From NCBI RefSeq assembly GCF_004331385.1, contig NZ_SJON01000010.1, positions 62,001 through 126,000 of the forward strand: DNA of 64,000 nucleotides. The letters are read 5' to 3'. This document shows positions 31,761-42,958 of this stretch, piece by piece. The stretch's first letter is position 1. Every line of letters starts with the position of its first letter. Origin of the DNA: Enterobacter quasihormaechei. Lineage in GTDB: Bacteria; Pseudomonadota; Gammaproteobacteria; Enterobacterales; Enterobacteriaceae. Under the pieces are notes generated by a model, which saw nothing but the letters and a program-made list of their open reading frames with translations, did not search any database and was not told where the DNA came from. Both the position numbers and the translations under genes were made by a program.

Positions 31761-32945
31761 ATGTTTAAAATTGTTCATTTCCTGCTGGCGCTGGTGATTA
31801 TTCTTGCGCTTGCCTGGCTGGTGAGTTTCGACCGCCGAAAAATTCGTATTCGTTTCGTCTTGCAGCTGATTGTGATTGAAATCGTGCTGGCATTCTTTTT
31901 TTTGCATGCGCAAAGCGGCCTGTTCATTATTAAATATGTCTCAGGTTTCTTTGAGTCTCTGCTTAAATTCGCTGCCGAAGGGACGAATTTTGTCTTTGGC
32001 GGGATGGGTGAGAAAGGGCTGGCGTTCATTTTCCTGGGTGTACTCTGCCCTATTATTTTTATCTCGGCACTGATTGGTATTCTTCAGCACTGGCGCATTC
32101 TGCCGATTTTTATTCGCGTTATCGGAACGCTCCTGTCAAAGCTCAACGGCATGGGCAAGCTGGAATCCTTCAACGCGGTGAGCTCGCTGATCCTCGGTCA
32201 GTCTGAAAACTTCATTGCGTATAAGGGCGTGCTTGGCGATCTCTCCTCGCGTCGCCTGTTTACGATGGCCGCAACGGCGATGTCGACGGTTTCGCTGTCG
32301 ATTGTTGGCGCCTACATGACCATGCTCGACGCTAAATTTGTCGTCGCAGCGCTGATCCTGAACATGTTCAGCACCTTTATTATTCTTTCGGTCATTAACC
32401 CGGCCCGCCCGGAAGCCGAACCCGATATCAAACTGGAAAAGCTGCATGAATCCCAGAGCTTCTTTGAAATGCTGGGCGAATATATTCTGGCGGGCTTTAA
32501 GGTGGCGATGATTATTCTGGCGATGCTGATTGGCTTTATCGCTATTATTAGCGCCGTTAACGCCCTTTTCTCCAGCGTATTTGGCATGAGCTTCCAGCAG
32601 ATCCTGGGTTACGTATTTTATCCGCTGGCGTGGCTTATCGGTATTCCGCTGAGCGATGCCTTAAACGCGGGGAGTATTATGGCAACGAAACTGGTGGCGA
32701 ATGAATTTGTGGCGATGATTGAGCTGCAAAAAATAGCCCATCAAATGTCCCCGCGCGGTCTGGGTATTTTGTCCGTGTTCCTGGTGTCGTTCGCTAACTT
32801 CGCCTCCATCGGCATCGTCGCCGGAGCGATTAAGGGGCTGAACGAGCAGCAGGGCAACGTGGTGTCGCGGTTTGGTCTGCGCCTGGTATACGGTGCGACG
32901 CTGGTGAGCCTGCTGTCGGCGAGCTTTGCGGGATTAGTGCTCTGA
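31761..32945 (+). CDS. CNT-family nucleoside transporter (NupC-like)
   Basis: 394-residue inner-membrane proton or sodium/nucleoside symporter. About ten membrane segments; the family block [22 protein letters not shown] is present ([18 protein letters not shown] near residue 133), as are IVGAYMTML and [18 protein letters not shown]. Which nucleosides it carries cannot be told. It is not at this position in E. coli. Divergent from efeU, single gene ended by a terminator. Confidence 0.88.
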   Translation: MFKIVHFLLALVIILALAWLVSFDRRKIRIRFVLQLIVIEIVLAFFFLHAQSGLFIIKYVSGFFESLLKFAAEGTNFVFGGMGEKGLAFIFLGVLCPIIFISALIGILQHWRILPIFIRVIGTLLSKLNGMGKLESFNAVSSLILGQSENFIAYKGVLGDLSSRRLFTMAATAMSTVSLSIVGAYMTMLDAKFVVAALILNMFSTFIILSVINPARPEAEPDIKLEKLHESQSFFEMLGEYILAGFKVAMIILAMLIGFIAIISAVNALFSSVFGMSFQQILGYVFYPLAWLIGIPLSDALNAGSIMATKLVANEFVAMIELQKIAHQMSPRGLGILSVFLVSFANFASIGIVAGAIKGLNEQQGNVVSRFGLRLVYGATLVSLLSASFAGLVL

Positions 32946-32952
32946 TGCAATG

Positions 32953-32983
32953 CCGGGTGGCGCTTTGCTTACCCGGCCTACAA
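32953..32983. repeat. REP-type palindromic element
   Basis: GCCGGGT-GGCGCTTTGCTT-ACCCGGC followed by CTACA, just past the nucleoside transporter stop. One of five similar elements in the window. Confidence 0.8.
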
Positions 32984-32990
32984 AACAACA

Positions 32991-33014
32991 ACGGCGGGAA
33001 TTCCCGCCGTTTTC
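32991..33014. terminator. Bidirectional terminator
   Basis: AACGGCGGG / CCCGCCGTT perfect stem with AATT loop between the converging nucleoside transporter and lipoprotein genes; TTTT follows on the plus strand. Confidence 0.85.
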
Positions 33015-33015
33015 A

Positions 33016-33441
33016 TTAAAACTGTACGCACACCGGCTGGTCGACCCGCATCACCGATTCCTGCGCGAAACGAGACTTATAGATCCCGCGCAACGCTTCG
33101 ATGTTCTTCTCGCTCTGCGCGTCTTTACCGTGGATGAGCATTAACGCTTTGCTGGGTTCACGCGCCACTTTTCCGTCGTTACCCAGCCACTGCCCGCGGG
33201 CATCAACCACCGTTAAGCCATCGCGAAAACGCGGCGTCACGTCCTTGTCAACAAACTGCTGCCACTCGCTGCCGGTAATCTGCGCCCCTGCCGGGCGATT
33301 CAAGCCAAAATAGAGCGTGGTCTGCTGCATCTGGTTATCCGCTTTGCAGGTCTCCACCGCCGCATGCTGCGTGGGAGCGTTACATCCCGCCAGCAGCATT
33401 AATGCTGCCATCATCAACCCTGTTTTAATCATCATTCTCAT
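33016..33441 (-). CDS. DUF3574 domain lipoprotein
   Basis: 141 residues. The N-terminus MRMMIKTGLMMAALMLLAGC is a lipoprotein signal with lipobox LAGC. The mature part (TTLYFGLNRPAG, FRDGLTVVDARGQW) fits the DUF3574 family of unknown function. ATG codons at 33435 and 33432 are alternative starts, and GAGATGAGA precedes the latter. Confidence 0.8.
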   Translation of the reverse strand: MRMMIKTGLMMAALMLLAGCNAPTQHAAVETCKADNQMQQTTLYFGLNRPAGAQITGSEWQQFVDKDVTPRFRDGLTVVDARGQWLGNDGKVAREPSKALMLIHGKDAQSEKNIEALRGIYKSRFAQESVMRVDQPVCVQF

Positions 33442-33463
33442 CTCGAACGGGTGAACGGTCTGT

Positions 33464-33500
33464 CCCCTCTCCCCTTTGGGGAGAGGGTTAGGGTGAGGGG
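33464..33500. repeat. Short palindromic repeat / terminator downstream of putP
   Basis: CCCTCTCCCC-TTT-GGGGAGAGGG followed by TTAGGGTGAGGGG. This palindrome-plus-tail pattern is a recurrent intergenic element in enteric genomes (recalled, not searched). It lies just past the putP stop and could also terminate transcription. Confidence 0.65.
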
Positions 33501-33504
33501 AAAA

Positions 33505-35013
33505 TTACTCAGCCTGAAGCTTCGTTGGCGGTGCAGAGTGATAGTGCGCATCCGCTTCCGCAAAGCGTTTCTGCATAGAGGCAGACGGCGCTTTACCCAG
33601 CAGGCTGAACACCACGATACCGAGGCTGCCGAAGATGAAGCCCGGGATGATTTCGTACAGGCCCAGCCACGCGAACTGTTTCCAGACGATGACGGTCACC
33701 GCACCGATGATCATCCCCGCCAGCGCGCCGTTGCGGGTCATGCGTGACCACAGCACGGAGAACAGCACCACCGGACCAAACGCGGCGCCAAAGCCCGCCC
33801 AGGCGTAGCTTACCAGCCCCAGCACGCGGTTTTCCGGGTTAGCCGCCAGCGCAATGGCAATCAGCGCCACCAGCAGCACCATAAAGCGCCCTACCCACAC
33901 CAGCTCTTTCTGGCTCGCGCCCTTACGCAGGAATGCTTTGTACAGGTCTTCCGTAATGGCGCTGGAGCACACCAGCAGCTGGCAGCTCAGGGTGGACATC
34001 ACCGCCGCCAGGATCGCGGAGAGCAGGATACCGGCAATCCACGGGTTGAACAGGATCTGCGCCAGCTCGATGAACACGCGCTCGGCGTTCTGGTTCACCG
34101 CGCCCGCCTGCGCCGGGTTGTTGTTAAAGTACGCAATGCCGAAGAAGCCAACCGCGCACGCGCCCGCCAGACACAGGATCATCCACGTCATGCTGATGCG
34201 ACGCGCGTGAACGATGGTGTGGTGAGAATCCGCCGCCATAAAGCGCGCCAGAATGTGCGGCTGACCGAAGTAGCCCAGGCCCCAGCCCATCAGGGAGACG
34301 ATGGCCACGAAGTTCAGCCCTTTCAGCATATCGACGTTTTCAATGCTCTTCTGCTTGATCACTTCCAGCGATTCGCCAAAGCCGCCGACGGTGAAAATGA
34401 CAATCACCGGGGTCAGGATCAGGGCAAAAATCATCAGGCTCGCCTGCACGGTGTCGGTCCAGCTTACCGCCAGGAACCCGCCCACGAAGGTATAAAGGAT
34501 GGTCGCCGCCGCACCGGCCCACAGCGCCGTTTCGTAGCTCATGCCGAAGGTGCTTTCGAACAGACGGGCGCCCGCCACGATGCCGGAGGCGCAGTAGATG
34601 GTGAAGAACAACAGGATCACCACCGCAGAGATAATACGCAGAACGCGGCTGTTATCCTCAAAGCGCCCGGTGAAGTAGTCCGGCAGCGTCAGGGCGTTGT
34701 TGTTGGCTTCGGTATGCACGCGCAGACGGCCTGCCACCAGCTTCCAGTTGATCCACGCGCCGACGGTCAGGCCGATGGCGATCCAGCTTTCGGAGATACC
34801 GGAGATGAAAATCGCGCCCGGCAGCCCCATCAGCAGCCAGCCGCTCATGTCGGATGCGCCCGCAGAGAGCGCGGTGACCATTGGGCCTAAGCTGCGCCCG
34901 CCAAGGATGTAGTCGTCAAAGTTTTTAGTGGAACGCCATGCCAAAAACCCTATCAGGATCATGCCAAAAATATAAACGAGAAATGTCACCAGCATCGGTG
35001 TGCTAATAGCCAT
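33505..35013 (-). CDS. putP: PutP, sodium/proline symporter
   Basis: 502 residues, the E. coli length, of the solute:sodium symporter family with about thirteen membrane segments. Recognisable blocks are DYILGGRSLGPMVTALSAGA with SDMSGWLLMGLPG (Na+ site region) and GRFEDNSRVLR. It imports proline for use as carbon and nitrogen and is divergent from putA, whose product represses both. Confidence 0.96.
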   Translation of the reverse strand: MAISTPMLVTFLVYIFGMILIGFLAWRSTKNFDDYILGGRSLGPMVTALSAGASDMSGWLLMGLPGAIFISGISESWIAIGLTVGAWINWKLVAGRLRVHTEANNNALTLPDYFTGRFEDNSRVLRIISAVVILLFFTIYCASGIVAGARLFESTFGMSYETALWAGAAATILYTFVGGFLAVSWTDTVQASLMIFALILTPVIVIFTVGGFGESLEVIKQKSIENVDMLKGLNFVAIVSLMGWGLGYFGQPHILARFMAADSHHTIVHARRISMTWMILCLAGACAVGFFGIAYFNNNPAQAGAVNQNAERVFIELAQILFNPWIAGILLSAILAAVMSTLSCQLLVCSSAITEDLYKAFLRKGASQKELVWVGRFMVLLVALIAIALAANPENRVLGLVSYAWAGFGAAFGPVVLFSVLWSRMTRNGALAGMIIGAVTVIVWKQFAWLGLYEIIPGFIFGSLGIVVFSLLGKAPSASMQKRFAEADAHYHSAPPTKLQAE

Positions 35014-35435
35014 TCAAATTCTCCAAAATGTCGAGCGACAACCGTCCGGGTTGCCTTGTTATGTCATCACCGGAACGTAGTGATGTGTGTATGTGTTTCC
35101 GTTGGGCGCGCTATCCTGCCGTATACGCTTCCCACTGACAAACGATTTAACACTGCATTTACATGAATTTCATCCCTGGTTTTATACGTCTTTCCTATAG
35201 GTTGCACTCGCTCACGCTTTTACGGGTTGCACCTTTAAAAAGTGTTAAGCACCGCATAAAAACTGGCTTCGTAAACCGCTGCGCGTTCTTTTTCTCAGCT
35301 AACTAATCGTTAACAATCCATTCATTTTCCAGCTTGCAGCCCAGGTCACATTTAACACGGTTGCACAAAGTTGCAACATGGTGGATATTTCACGCTATCA
35401 ACAGAACGCTATTACAGAACAACAGGAGTTTTGGC
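35014..35435. promoter_or_regulatory. put control region with PutA operator boxes
   Basis: The 422-bp gap between divergent putP and putA. The motif GTTGCA, the published PutA recognition element, occurs at 35201-35206, 35226-35231, 35360-35365 and 35370-35375; the last lies in the palindrome GTTGCAAC and so reads on both strands. The clusters flank both promoters, as expected for autogenous repression by PutA when proline is absent. Individual -10 and -35 boxes were not assigned with confidence. Confidence 0.75.
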
Positions 35436-38400
35436 ATGGGGATGACCACCATGGGGGTTAAGCTGGATGACGCTACCCGCGAACGGATTAAAACCGCTGC
35501 GACCCGCATCGACCGCACACCGCACTGGTTAATCAAGCAGGCGATTTTTAACTATCTGGAAAGACTGGAGAGTGAAGAAGGTCTGCCGGAGCTGCCTGCC
35601 CTGCTGGCGGGCGCAGCGAACGAAAGCGAAGAGGCCGTAACGGCCGTTGAAGAGAACCACCAGCCCTTCCTCGACTTCGCCGAGCAGATCCTGCCGCAGT
35701 CCGTCAGCCGTGCCGCCATTACCGGCGCTTACCGCCGTGCCGAAACCGACGCCGTTCCGATGCTGCTGGAGCAGGCACGCCTGCCGGAAGCCGTGGCCGC
35801 TCAGGCGCACAGCCTGGCGTATCAGCTCGCCGACAGGCTACGTAACCAGAAAACCGCCAGCGGACGCGCCGGCATGGTGCAGGGCCTGTTGCAGGAGTTC
35901 TCTCTCTCTTCTCAGGAAGGCGTGGCGCTGATGTGTCTGGCAGAAGCGCTGCTGCGTATTCCGGATAAAGCCACCCGCGACGCGCTGATCCGCGACAAAA
36001 TCAGCAACGGCAACTGGCAGTCCCACATTGGCCGCAGCCCGTCGCTGTTCGTTAACGCCGCCACCTGGGGCCTGCTGTTTACCGGCAAGCTGGTTTCTAC
36101 CCATAATGAAGCCAACCTGTCACGCTCGCTGAACCGCATTATCGGCAAGCGCGGCGAGCCGCTGATCCGCAAGGGCGTGGACATGGCGATGCGCCTGATG
36201 GGCGAGCAGTTCGTCACCGGGGAGACCATTGCTGAAGCGCTGGCGAACGCCCGCAAGCTGGAGGACAAAGGTTTCCGCTACTCCTACGACATGCTGGGTG
36301 AAGCGGCGCTGACCGCCGCCGACGCGCAGGCCTACATGGTCTCTTACCAGCAGGCGATCCACGCCATCGGTAAAGCGTCTAACGGCCGCGGTATTTATGA
36401 AGGTCCGGGCATCTCTATCAAGCTTTCTGCCCTGCACCCGCGCTACAGCCGTGCGCAGTATGACCGGGTGATGGAAGAACTCTATCCGCGCCTGAAATCC
36501 CTGACCCTGCTGGCGCGTCAGTACGACATCGGCATCAACATCGACGCCGAAGAGGCTGACCGTCTGGAGATCTCCCTCGATCTGCTGGAAAAACTGTGCT
36601 TCGAGCCGGAGCTGGCGGGCTGGAACGGGATTGGTTTCGTTATCCAGGCCTACCAGAAACGCTGTCCGTTCGTCATTGATTACCTGATTGATCTGGCCAG
36701 CCGCAGCCGTCGCCGCCTGATGATCCGCCTGGTGAAAGGCGCCTACTGGGACAGCGAAATCAAACGCGCCCAGATGGAAGGGCTGGAAGGTTATCCGGTC
36801 TATACCCGCAAGGTGTACACCGACGTCTCTTACCTCGCCTGTGCTAAAAAACTGCTCGGCGTGCCGAACCTGATTTATCCGCAGTTCGCCACCCACAACG
36901 CCCACACCCTGGCGGCCATTTACAGCCTGGCGGGGCAAAACTACTATCCGGGCCAGTACGAGTTCCAGTGCCTGCACGGGATGGGTGAGCCGCTGTATGA
37001 ACAGGTGACCGGGAAAGTGGCCGACGGCAAGCTGAACCGTCCGTGCCGTATCTATGCCCCGGTGGGCACCCACGAAACCCTGCTGGCGTACCTGGTGCGT
37101 CGTCTGCTGGAGAACGGGGCGAACACCTCCTTCGTTAACCGGATTGCCGACACCACGCTACCGCTCGACGAACTGGTGGCCGATCCGGTACAGGCCGTAG
37201 AGAAGCTGGCGGCGCAGGAAGGCCAGATTGGTCTGCCGCATCCGAAAATTGCCCTGCCGCGCGAGCTGTACGGCGCGGGCCGCGTCAACTCGGCGGGCCT
37301 GGATCTGGCGAACGAACACCGCCTGGCGTCGCTCTCTTCTGCTCTGCTCAACAGCGCATTGCAGAAATGGCAGGCCAAACCGATCCTTGAGCAGTCCGTT
37401 GAGGACGGTGAAATGCAGCCGGTGATCAACCCGGCAGAGCCGAAGGATATCGTCGGCTACGTGCGCGAAGCCACGGAAGCGGAAGTGGATCAGGCGCTGG
37501 AGAGCGCGGTGAATAACGCGCCAATCTGGTTTGCCACCCCGCCGCAGGAGCGTGCCGCCATTCTGGAACGTGCTGCGGTGCTGATGGAAGATCAGATGCA
37601 GCAGCTCATCGGCATTCTGGTGCGTGAGGCGGGGAAAACCTTCAGCAACGCCATCGCCGAGGTGCGTGAGGCGGTCGACTTCCTGCACTACTACGCCGGT
37701 CAGGTGCGCGATGATTTCGACAACGAAACGCACCGCCCGCTCGGTCCGGTGGTCTGTATCAGCCCGTGGAACTTCCCGCTGGCGATCTTCACTGGCCAGA
37801 TTGCCGCGGCCCTTGCCGCAGGCAACAGCGTGCTGGCGAAACCGGCGGAGCAAACCCCGCTGATTGCCGCTCAGGGCATTAACATTCTGCTGGAAGCCGG
37901 CGTACCGGCGGGCGTGGTGCAACTGCTGCCAGGGCGCGGTGAAACGGTGGGTGCCAAACTGACCTCCGATAACCGCGTGCGCGGCGTGATGTTTACCGGG
38001 TCGACCGAAGTGGCCTCCCTGCTGCAACGCAACATTGCTACCCGTCTGGATGCACAGGGCCGTCCGACGCCGCTGATCGCCGAAACTGGCGGCATGAACG
38101 CCATGATCGTGGACTCCTCGGCGCTGACCGAACAGGTGGTTGTTGACGTGCTGGCCTCCGCCTTCGACAGCGCAGGCCAGCGCTGTTCCGCCCTGCGCGT
38201 GCTGTGCTTACAGGATGACGTGGCTGACCACACCCTAAAGATGCTGCGCGGCGCGATGGCGGAATGCCGCATGGGCAACCCGGGCCGTCTCACCACCGAC
38301 ATCGGGCCGGTGATCGACGCGGAAGCCAAAGCCAACATTGAAAACCACATTCAGACCATGCGTGCCAAAGGCCGTCCGGTGTTCCAGGCGGTGCGCGAGA

Positions 38401-39398
38401 ACGGTGAAGATGCCCGCGAGTGGCAGACCGGCACCTTCGTGCCGCCTACGCTTATCGAGCTGGCAAGCTTCGACGAGCTGAAAAAAGAGGTCTTCGGTCC
38501 GGTGCTGCACGTGGTGCGCTACAGCCGTAACAACCTCAACGCGCTTATCGATCAGATTAACGCTTCGGGTTACGGCCTGACGCTCGGCGTGCATACCCGT
38601 ATCGACGAAACCATTGCCCAGGTAACCGGCAATGCCAAAGTGGGCAACCTGTACGTCAACCGTAACATGGTTGGCGCAGTCGTGGGCGTACAGCCGTTCG
38701 GCGGCGAAGGTCTTTCCGGTACGGGTCCGAAAGCGGGCGGTCCGCTCTATCTGTACCGTCTGCTGGCGAACCGTCCGGAAAATGCGCTCGGCGTGACGCT
38801 GGCGCGTCAGGACGCTGAATACCCGGTGGATGCGCAGGTGAAAGCCGTGCTGACCCAGCCGCTGGACGCGCTGATTAAGTGGGCTGATAACCGTCCTGAA
38901 CTGCGTGCGATTGCGCAGCAGTACGGCGAGCTGGCGCAGGCCGGTACGCAGCGTCTGCTGCCGGGCCCTACCGGCGAGCGCAACACCTGGACGCTGATGC
39001 CGCGCGAGCGCGTGCTGTGCGTGGCGGATAACGAGCAGGACGCGCTGGTGCAGCTGGCTGCCGCGACGGCAACGGGCTGTGAGGTGCTGTGGCCGGAAGA
39101 TGACCTGCATCGCGACCTCGCCAAACAGCTGCCAAAAGCGGTCTCGGCGCGCATTCGCTTTGCCAAGGCTGACGCCCTGTTGACCCAGCCGTTTGACGCG
39201 GTGATCTACCACGGTGATTCCGACCAGCTGCGCGAACTGTGCGAGCAGGTCGCGGCCCGCAGCGGCGCGATTGTTTCGGTGCAGGGCTTCGCCCGCGGGG
39301 AAACCAACCTGCTGCTGGAGCGCCTGTACGTTGAACGTTCTCTCAGCGTCAACACGGCGGCAGCGGGCGGTAACGCCAGCCTGATGACAATCGGATAA
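35436..39398 (+). CDS. putA: PutA, trifunctional proline dehydrogenase / L-glutamate gamma-semialdehyde dehydrogenase / repressor
   Basis: Oxidises proline to glutamate in two steps at the membrane and represses put genes when proline is absent. 1320 residues from ATG 35436 (MGMTTMGVKLDDATRERI), after CAGGAG; the upstream frame is not coding. Order: ribbon-helix-helix DNA-binding domain (1-47), FAD-dependent proline dehydrogenase barrel (about 260-610), aldehyde dehydrogenase (about 650-1130) with Glu in AETGGMNAM and Cys in GQRCSALRV, and the C-terminal domain typical of long trifunctional PutA. No frameshifts. Confidence 0.97.
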   Translation: MGMTTMGVKLDDATRERIKTAATRIDRTPHWLIKQAIFNYLERLESEEGLPELPALLAGAANESEEAVTAVEENHQPFLDFAEQILPQSVSRAAITGAYRRAETDAVPMLLEQARLPEAVAAQAHSLAYQLADRLRNQKTASGRAGMVQGLLQEFSLSSQEGVALMCLAEALLRIPDKATRDALIRDKISNGNWQSHIGRSPSLFVNAATWGLLFTGKLVSTHNEANLSRSLNRIIGKRGEPLIRKGVDMAMRLMGEQFVTGETIAEALANARKLEDKGFRYSYDMLGEAALTAADAQAYMVSYQQAIHAIGKASNGRGIYEGPGISIKLSALHPRYSRAQYDRVMEELYPRLKSLTLLARQYDIGINIDAEEADRLEISLDLLEKLCFEPELAGWNGIGFVIQAYQKRCPFVIDYLIDLASRSRRRLMIRLVKGAYWDSEIKRAQMEGLEGYPVYTRKVYTDVSYLACAKKLLGVPNLIYPQFATHNAHTLAAIYSLAGQNYYPGQYEFQCLHGMGEPLYEQVTGKVADGKLNRPCRIYAPVGTHETLLAYLVRRLLENGANTSFVNRIADTTLPLDELVADPVQAVEKLAAQEGQIGLPHPKIALPRELYGAGRVNSAGLDLANEHRLASLSSALLNSALQKWQAKPILEQSVEDGEMQPVINPAEPKDIVGYVREATEAEVDQALESAVNNAPIWFATPPQERAAILERAAVLMEDQMQQLIGILVREAGKTFSNAIAEVREAVDFLHYYAGQVRDDFDNETHRPLGPVVCISPWNFPLAIFTGQIAAALAAGNSVLAKPAEQTPLIAAQGINILLEAGVPAGVVQLLPGRGETVGAKLTSDNRVRGVMFTGSTEVASLLQRNIATRLDAQGRPTPLIAETGGMNAMIVDSSALTEQVVVDVLASAFDSAGQRCSALRVLCLQDDVADHTLKMLRGAMAECRMGNPGRLTTDIGPVIDAEAKANIENHIQTMRAKGRPVFQAVRENGEDAREWQTGTFVPPTLIELASFDELKKEVFGPVLHVVRYSRNNLNALIDQINASGYGLTLGVHTRIDETIAQVTGNAKVGNLYVNRNMVGAVVGVQPFGGEGLSGTGPKAGGPLYLYRLLANRPENALGVTLARQDAEYPVDAQVKAVLTQPLDALIKWADNRPELRAIAQQYGELAQAGTQRLLPGPTGERNTWTLMPRERVLCVADNEQDALVQLAAATATGCEVLWPEDDLHRDLAKQLPKAVSARIRFAKADALLTQPFDAVIYHGDSDQLRELCEQVAARSGAIVSVQGFARGETNLLLERLYVERSLSVNTAAAGGNASLMTIG

Positions 39399-39409
39399 TC
39401 GTGTAAACT

Positions 39410-39440
39410 CCCCGGTGGCGCTACGCTTACCGGGGCTACA
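39410..39440. repeat. REP-type palindromic element
   Basis: CCCCGGT-GGCGCTACGCTT-ACCGGGG then CTACA, 11 nt after the putA stop; same pattern as elsewhere in the window. Confidence 0.78.
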
Positions 39441-39452
39441 CAATAACCGCAG

Positions 39453-39484
39453 GCCGGATAAGCACAGCGCATCCGGCTTTTTTA
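39453..39484 (+). terminator. Terminator / second REP-like arm after putA
   Basis: GCCGGAT (39453-39459) pairs with ATCCGGC (39471-39477), followed by six T. Together with the REP just upstream it forms a composite (BIME-like) element that also ends putA transcription. Confidence 0.75.
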
Positions 39485-39497
39485 CATGGAGGGGATG

Positions 39498-39893
39498 ATG
39501 AAAAGAGTATTTCTCGCAGGGGCAGTACTGCTGCTCAGCACCAGCGCGCTGGCCAACGAGTGCGACAACGCCACTACGCAGCTTGAACTGAACACCTGTA
39601 GCGCGCAGCAGTATCAGGCCGCCGATAAAAAGCTTAACGAGACGTATCAGGCCGCCATCAAGCGGGCGGCAGCACCCCAGCGCGACCTGCTGAAAAAAGC
39701 GCAGCAGTCGTGGATTAGCCTGCGCGACGCGGACTGCGCGTTTATCGGTTCGGGCACGGAAGGCGGGAGCGTTCAGCCAATGATTGTGAACCAGTGTCTG
39801 GCGGAGAAAACCGTGGAGCGTGAAGCGTTTCTGGCCTCGCTGATGCAGTGTGAAGAGGGCGACCTAAGCTGCCCTCTCCCGCCGGGCAATTAA
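39498..39893 (+). CDS. LprI-type (DUF1311) secreted protein
   Basis: 131 residues from ATG 39498, the second of tandem ATGs after GGAGGGG. The Sec signal MKRVFLAGAVLLLSTSALA cleaves before NECDN. The DUF1311/LprI pattern is present: ECDNATTQLELNTCSAQQYQ, then ADKKLNETYQ and WISLRDADCAF. Six cysteines in the mature part suggest disulfides. Some family members inhibit lysozyme; the role here is unknown. Its 3' end overlaps rutR by 4 nt, convergent. Confidence 0.85.
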   Translation: MKRVFLAGAVLLLSTSALANECDNATTQLELNTCSAQQYQAADKKLNETYQAAIKRAAAPQRDLLKKAQQSWISLRDADCAFIGSGTEGGSVQPMIVNQCLAEKTVEREAFLASLMQCEEGDLSCPLPPGN

Positions 39894-40528
39894 CGCACGC
39901 GGATCCCTTCGATAATCATCCGCTGCACGTTTTCGAGGGTGCTCTGGAAAAATGCCTCATCCTGAAGCGTTTTACCGGTCACCGCCTCAACCTGGGCCGC
40001 GAAGTCAGCATAGTGCTGGGTAGCGGCCCAGATCATAAAGATCAGATGCTGCGGGTCGACCGGTGCCAGCTTTCCGCTGGCGACCCATCCGGCAATAATG
40101 GCCGACTTATCGTCCACCAGCTGCTTTAAATCGCCGGTCAGTTCCGCCTGCAACAGCGGCGCGCCCTGTAACATCTCCAGACAGAACAGCCTGGATGCCT
40201 GCGGATAATCACGCGACACCTCCAGCTTCAGGCGTATGTACTCCTCGATCGCCACCAGCGGGGCCAGCTCTTCGCGAAATGCCTTGAGCGGCGCGAGCCA
40301 GATATCGAGGATCTGCTGCATCACCGCCACATACAGCGCCTCTTTCGACGGGTAGTAGTAGAGCAGATTGGTCTTGGAGACCCCGGCTTGCTCAGCCACC
40401 TGTTCAAGACGCGTCCCGTGAATACCAAACTGCGAAAAGGTCTCCAGCGCGGCGCTGAGGATCGCCTGTTTCTTGGCGCTCACCGCCTGCGAACGTTTTC
40501 CGGGTGTTTTCACTGCGCCTTGTGTCAT
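39890..40528 (-). CDS. rutR: RutR, TetR-family regulator of pyrimidine use
   Basis: 212 residues. The N-terminal TetR helix-turn-helix (about 25-65) includes FGIHGTRLEQVAEQAGVSKT and NLLYYYPSKEALY. In E. coli RutR senses uracil and thymine, represses rutA-G and affects carAB, linking pyrimidine breakdown to synthesis. Divergent from rutA; a half-matching RutR operator lies between. Confidence 0.95.
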   Translation of the reverse strand: MTQGAVKTPGKRSQAVSAKKQAILSAALETFSQFGIHGTRLEQVAEQAGVSKTNLLYYYPSKEALYVAVMQQILDIWLAPLKAFREELAPLVAIEEYIRLKLEVSRDYPQASRLFCLEMLQGAPLLQAELTGDLKQLVDDKSAIIAGWVASGKLAPVDPQHLIFMIWAATQHYADFAAQVEAVTGKTLQDEAFFQSTLENVQRMIIEGIRVR

Positions 40529-40591
40529 TTCCGCTCTCCATTTTCTTTCCTGCGCTCAGCATAGCAAAACCCCCGCCTCGCCACGACCTTC

Positions 40592-40608
40592 TGCACTCCC
40601 ATCGCGCA
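40592..40608 (+). promoter_or_regulatory. Probable NtrC binding site upstream of rutA
   Basis: TGCAC-N7-GCGCA fits the NtrC dyad TGCAC-N7-GTGCA with one mismatch, about 110 bp upstream of the sigma-54 promoter, a usual enhancer distance. Confidence 0.55.
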
Positions 40609-40635
40609 TGAGCGCCTGTTTTCTGTGCAATGTTT

Positions 40636-40651
40636 TTGACCAGTCAGTCCA
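40636..40651 (+). promoter_or_regulatory. Partial RutR operator
   Basis: TTGACCA-GT-CAGTCCA: the left half is a perfect match to TTGACCA-NN-TGGTCAA and the right half matches at four of seven positions. Located between rutR and rutA. Confidence 0.5.
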
Positions 40652-40714
40652 CATTTTTAGCACCCAGTTAATCAACCAATGTTAACGTATTAATAACAAA
40701 GCAGATTTCAAAAC

Positions 40715-40730
40715 TGGCACTCCCTTTGCA
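40715..40730 (+). promoter_or_regulatory. Sigma-54 promoter of rutABCDEFG
   Basis: TGGCACTCCCTTTGCA carries the -24 GG (40716-40717) and -12 GC (40728-40729) with exact spacing for RpoN. It is about 42 bp upstream of rutA and explains nitrogen-limited, NtrC-dependent expression known for the rut operon. Confidence 0.88.
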
Positions 40731-40772
40731 AAAACGCCGTTACACCTGCGACGTAATGAAGAGAGGTTCGTG

Positions 40773-42553
<1,781 letters not shown>

Positions 42554-42564
42554 GGAGAACCGCT

Positions 42565-42951
42565 ATGCCGAAATCCGTGATTATTCCGCCGGGCACCAGC
42601 ACTCCGATTGCCCCGTTCGTTCCCGGCACCCTCGCCGACGGCGTGGTGTATGTCTCAGGCACGCTGCCGTTTGATAAAGACAACAACGTGGTGTTTATCA
42701 ACGACCCAAAGGCGCAAACCCGCCACGTGCTGGAGACGATCAAAACCGTGATCGAAACGGCGGGTGGCACCATGGAGGACGTGACTTTCAACAGCATCTT
42801 TATCACCGACTGGAAAAACTACGCCGCGATTAACGAAATCTACGCGGAGTTTTTCCCCGGGGATAAACCGGCGCGGTTTTGTATTCAGTGCGGGCTGGTG
42901 AAGCCGGACGCGCTGGTTGAAATCGCCACAGTGGCGCACATTGCACAGTGA
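42565..42951 (+). CDS. rutC: RutC, RidA-family aminoacrylate deaminase
   Basis: 128-residue YjgF/YER057c/UK114 protein. The family pattern [13 protein letters not shown], and the C-terminal [16 protein letters not shown] with conserved Cys and Glu, are visible. It helps turn 3-aminoacrylate into malonic semialdehyde. RBS TGAGGAGA lies 11 nt after rutB. Confidence 0.95.
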   Translation: MPKSVIIPPGTSTPIAPFVPGTLADGVVYVSGTLPFDKDNNVVFINDPKAQTRHVLETIKTVIETAGGTMEDVTFNSIFITDWKNYAAINEIYAEFFPGDKPARFCIQCGLVKPDALVEIATVAHIAQ

Positions 42952-42958
42952 GGCGGCC

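Noticed and set aside
36120-38027. Further long frames opposite putA (317 and 289 codons)
   Set aside because: Same reason: high-GC codon structure of putA keeps the opposite strand open.
38235-39443. 402-codon open frame opposite putA
   Set aside because: Shadow of the PutA C-terminal region; no start context or family resemblance.
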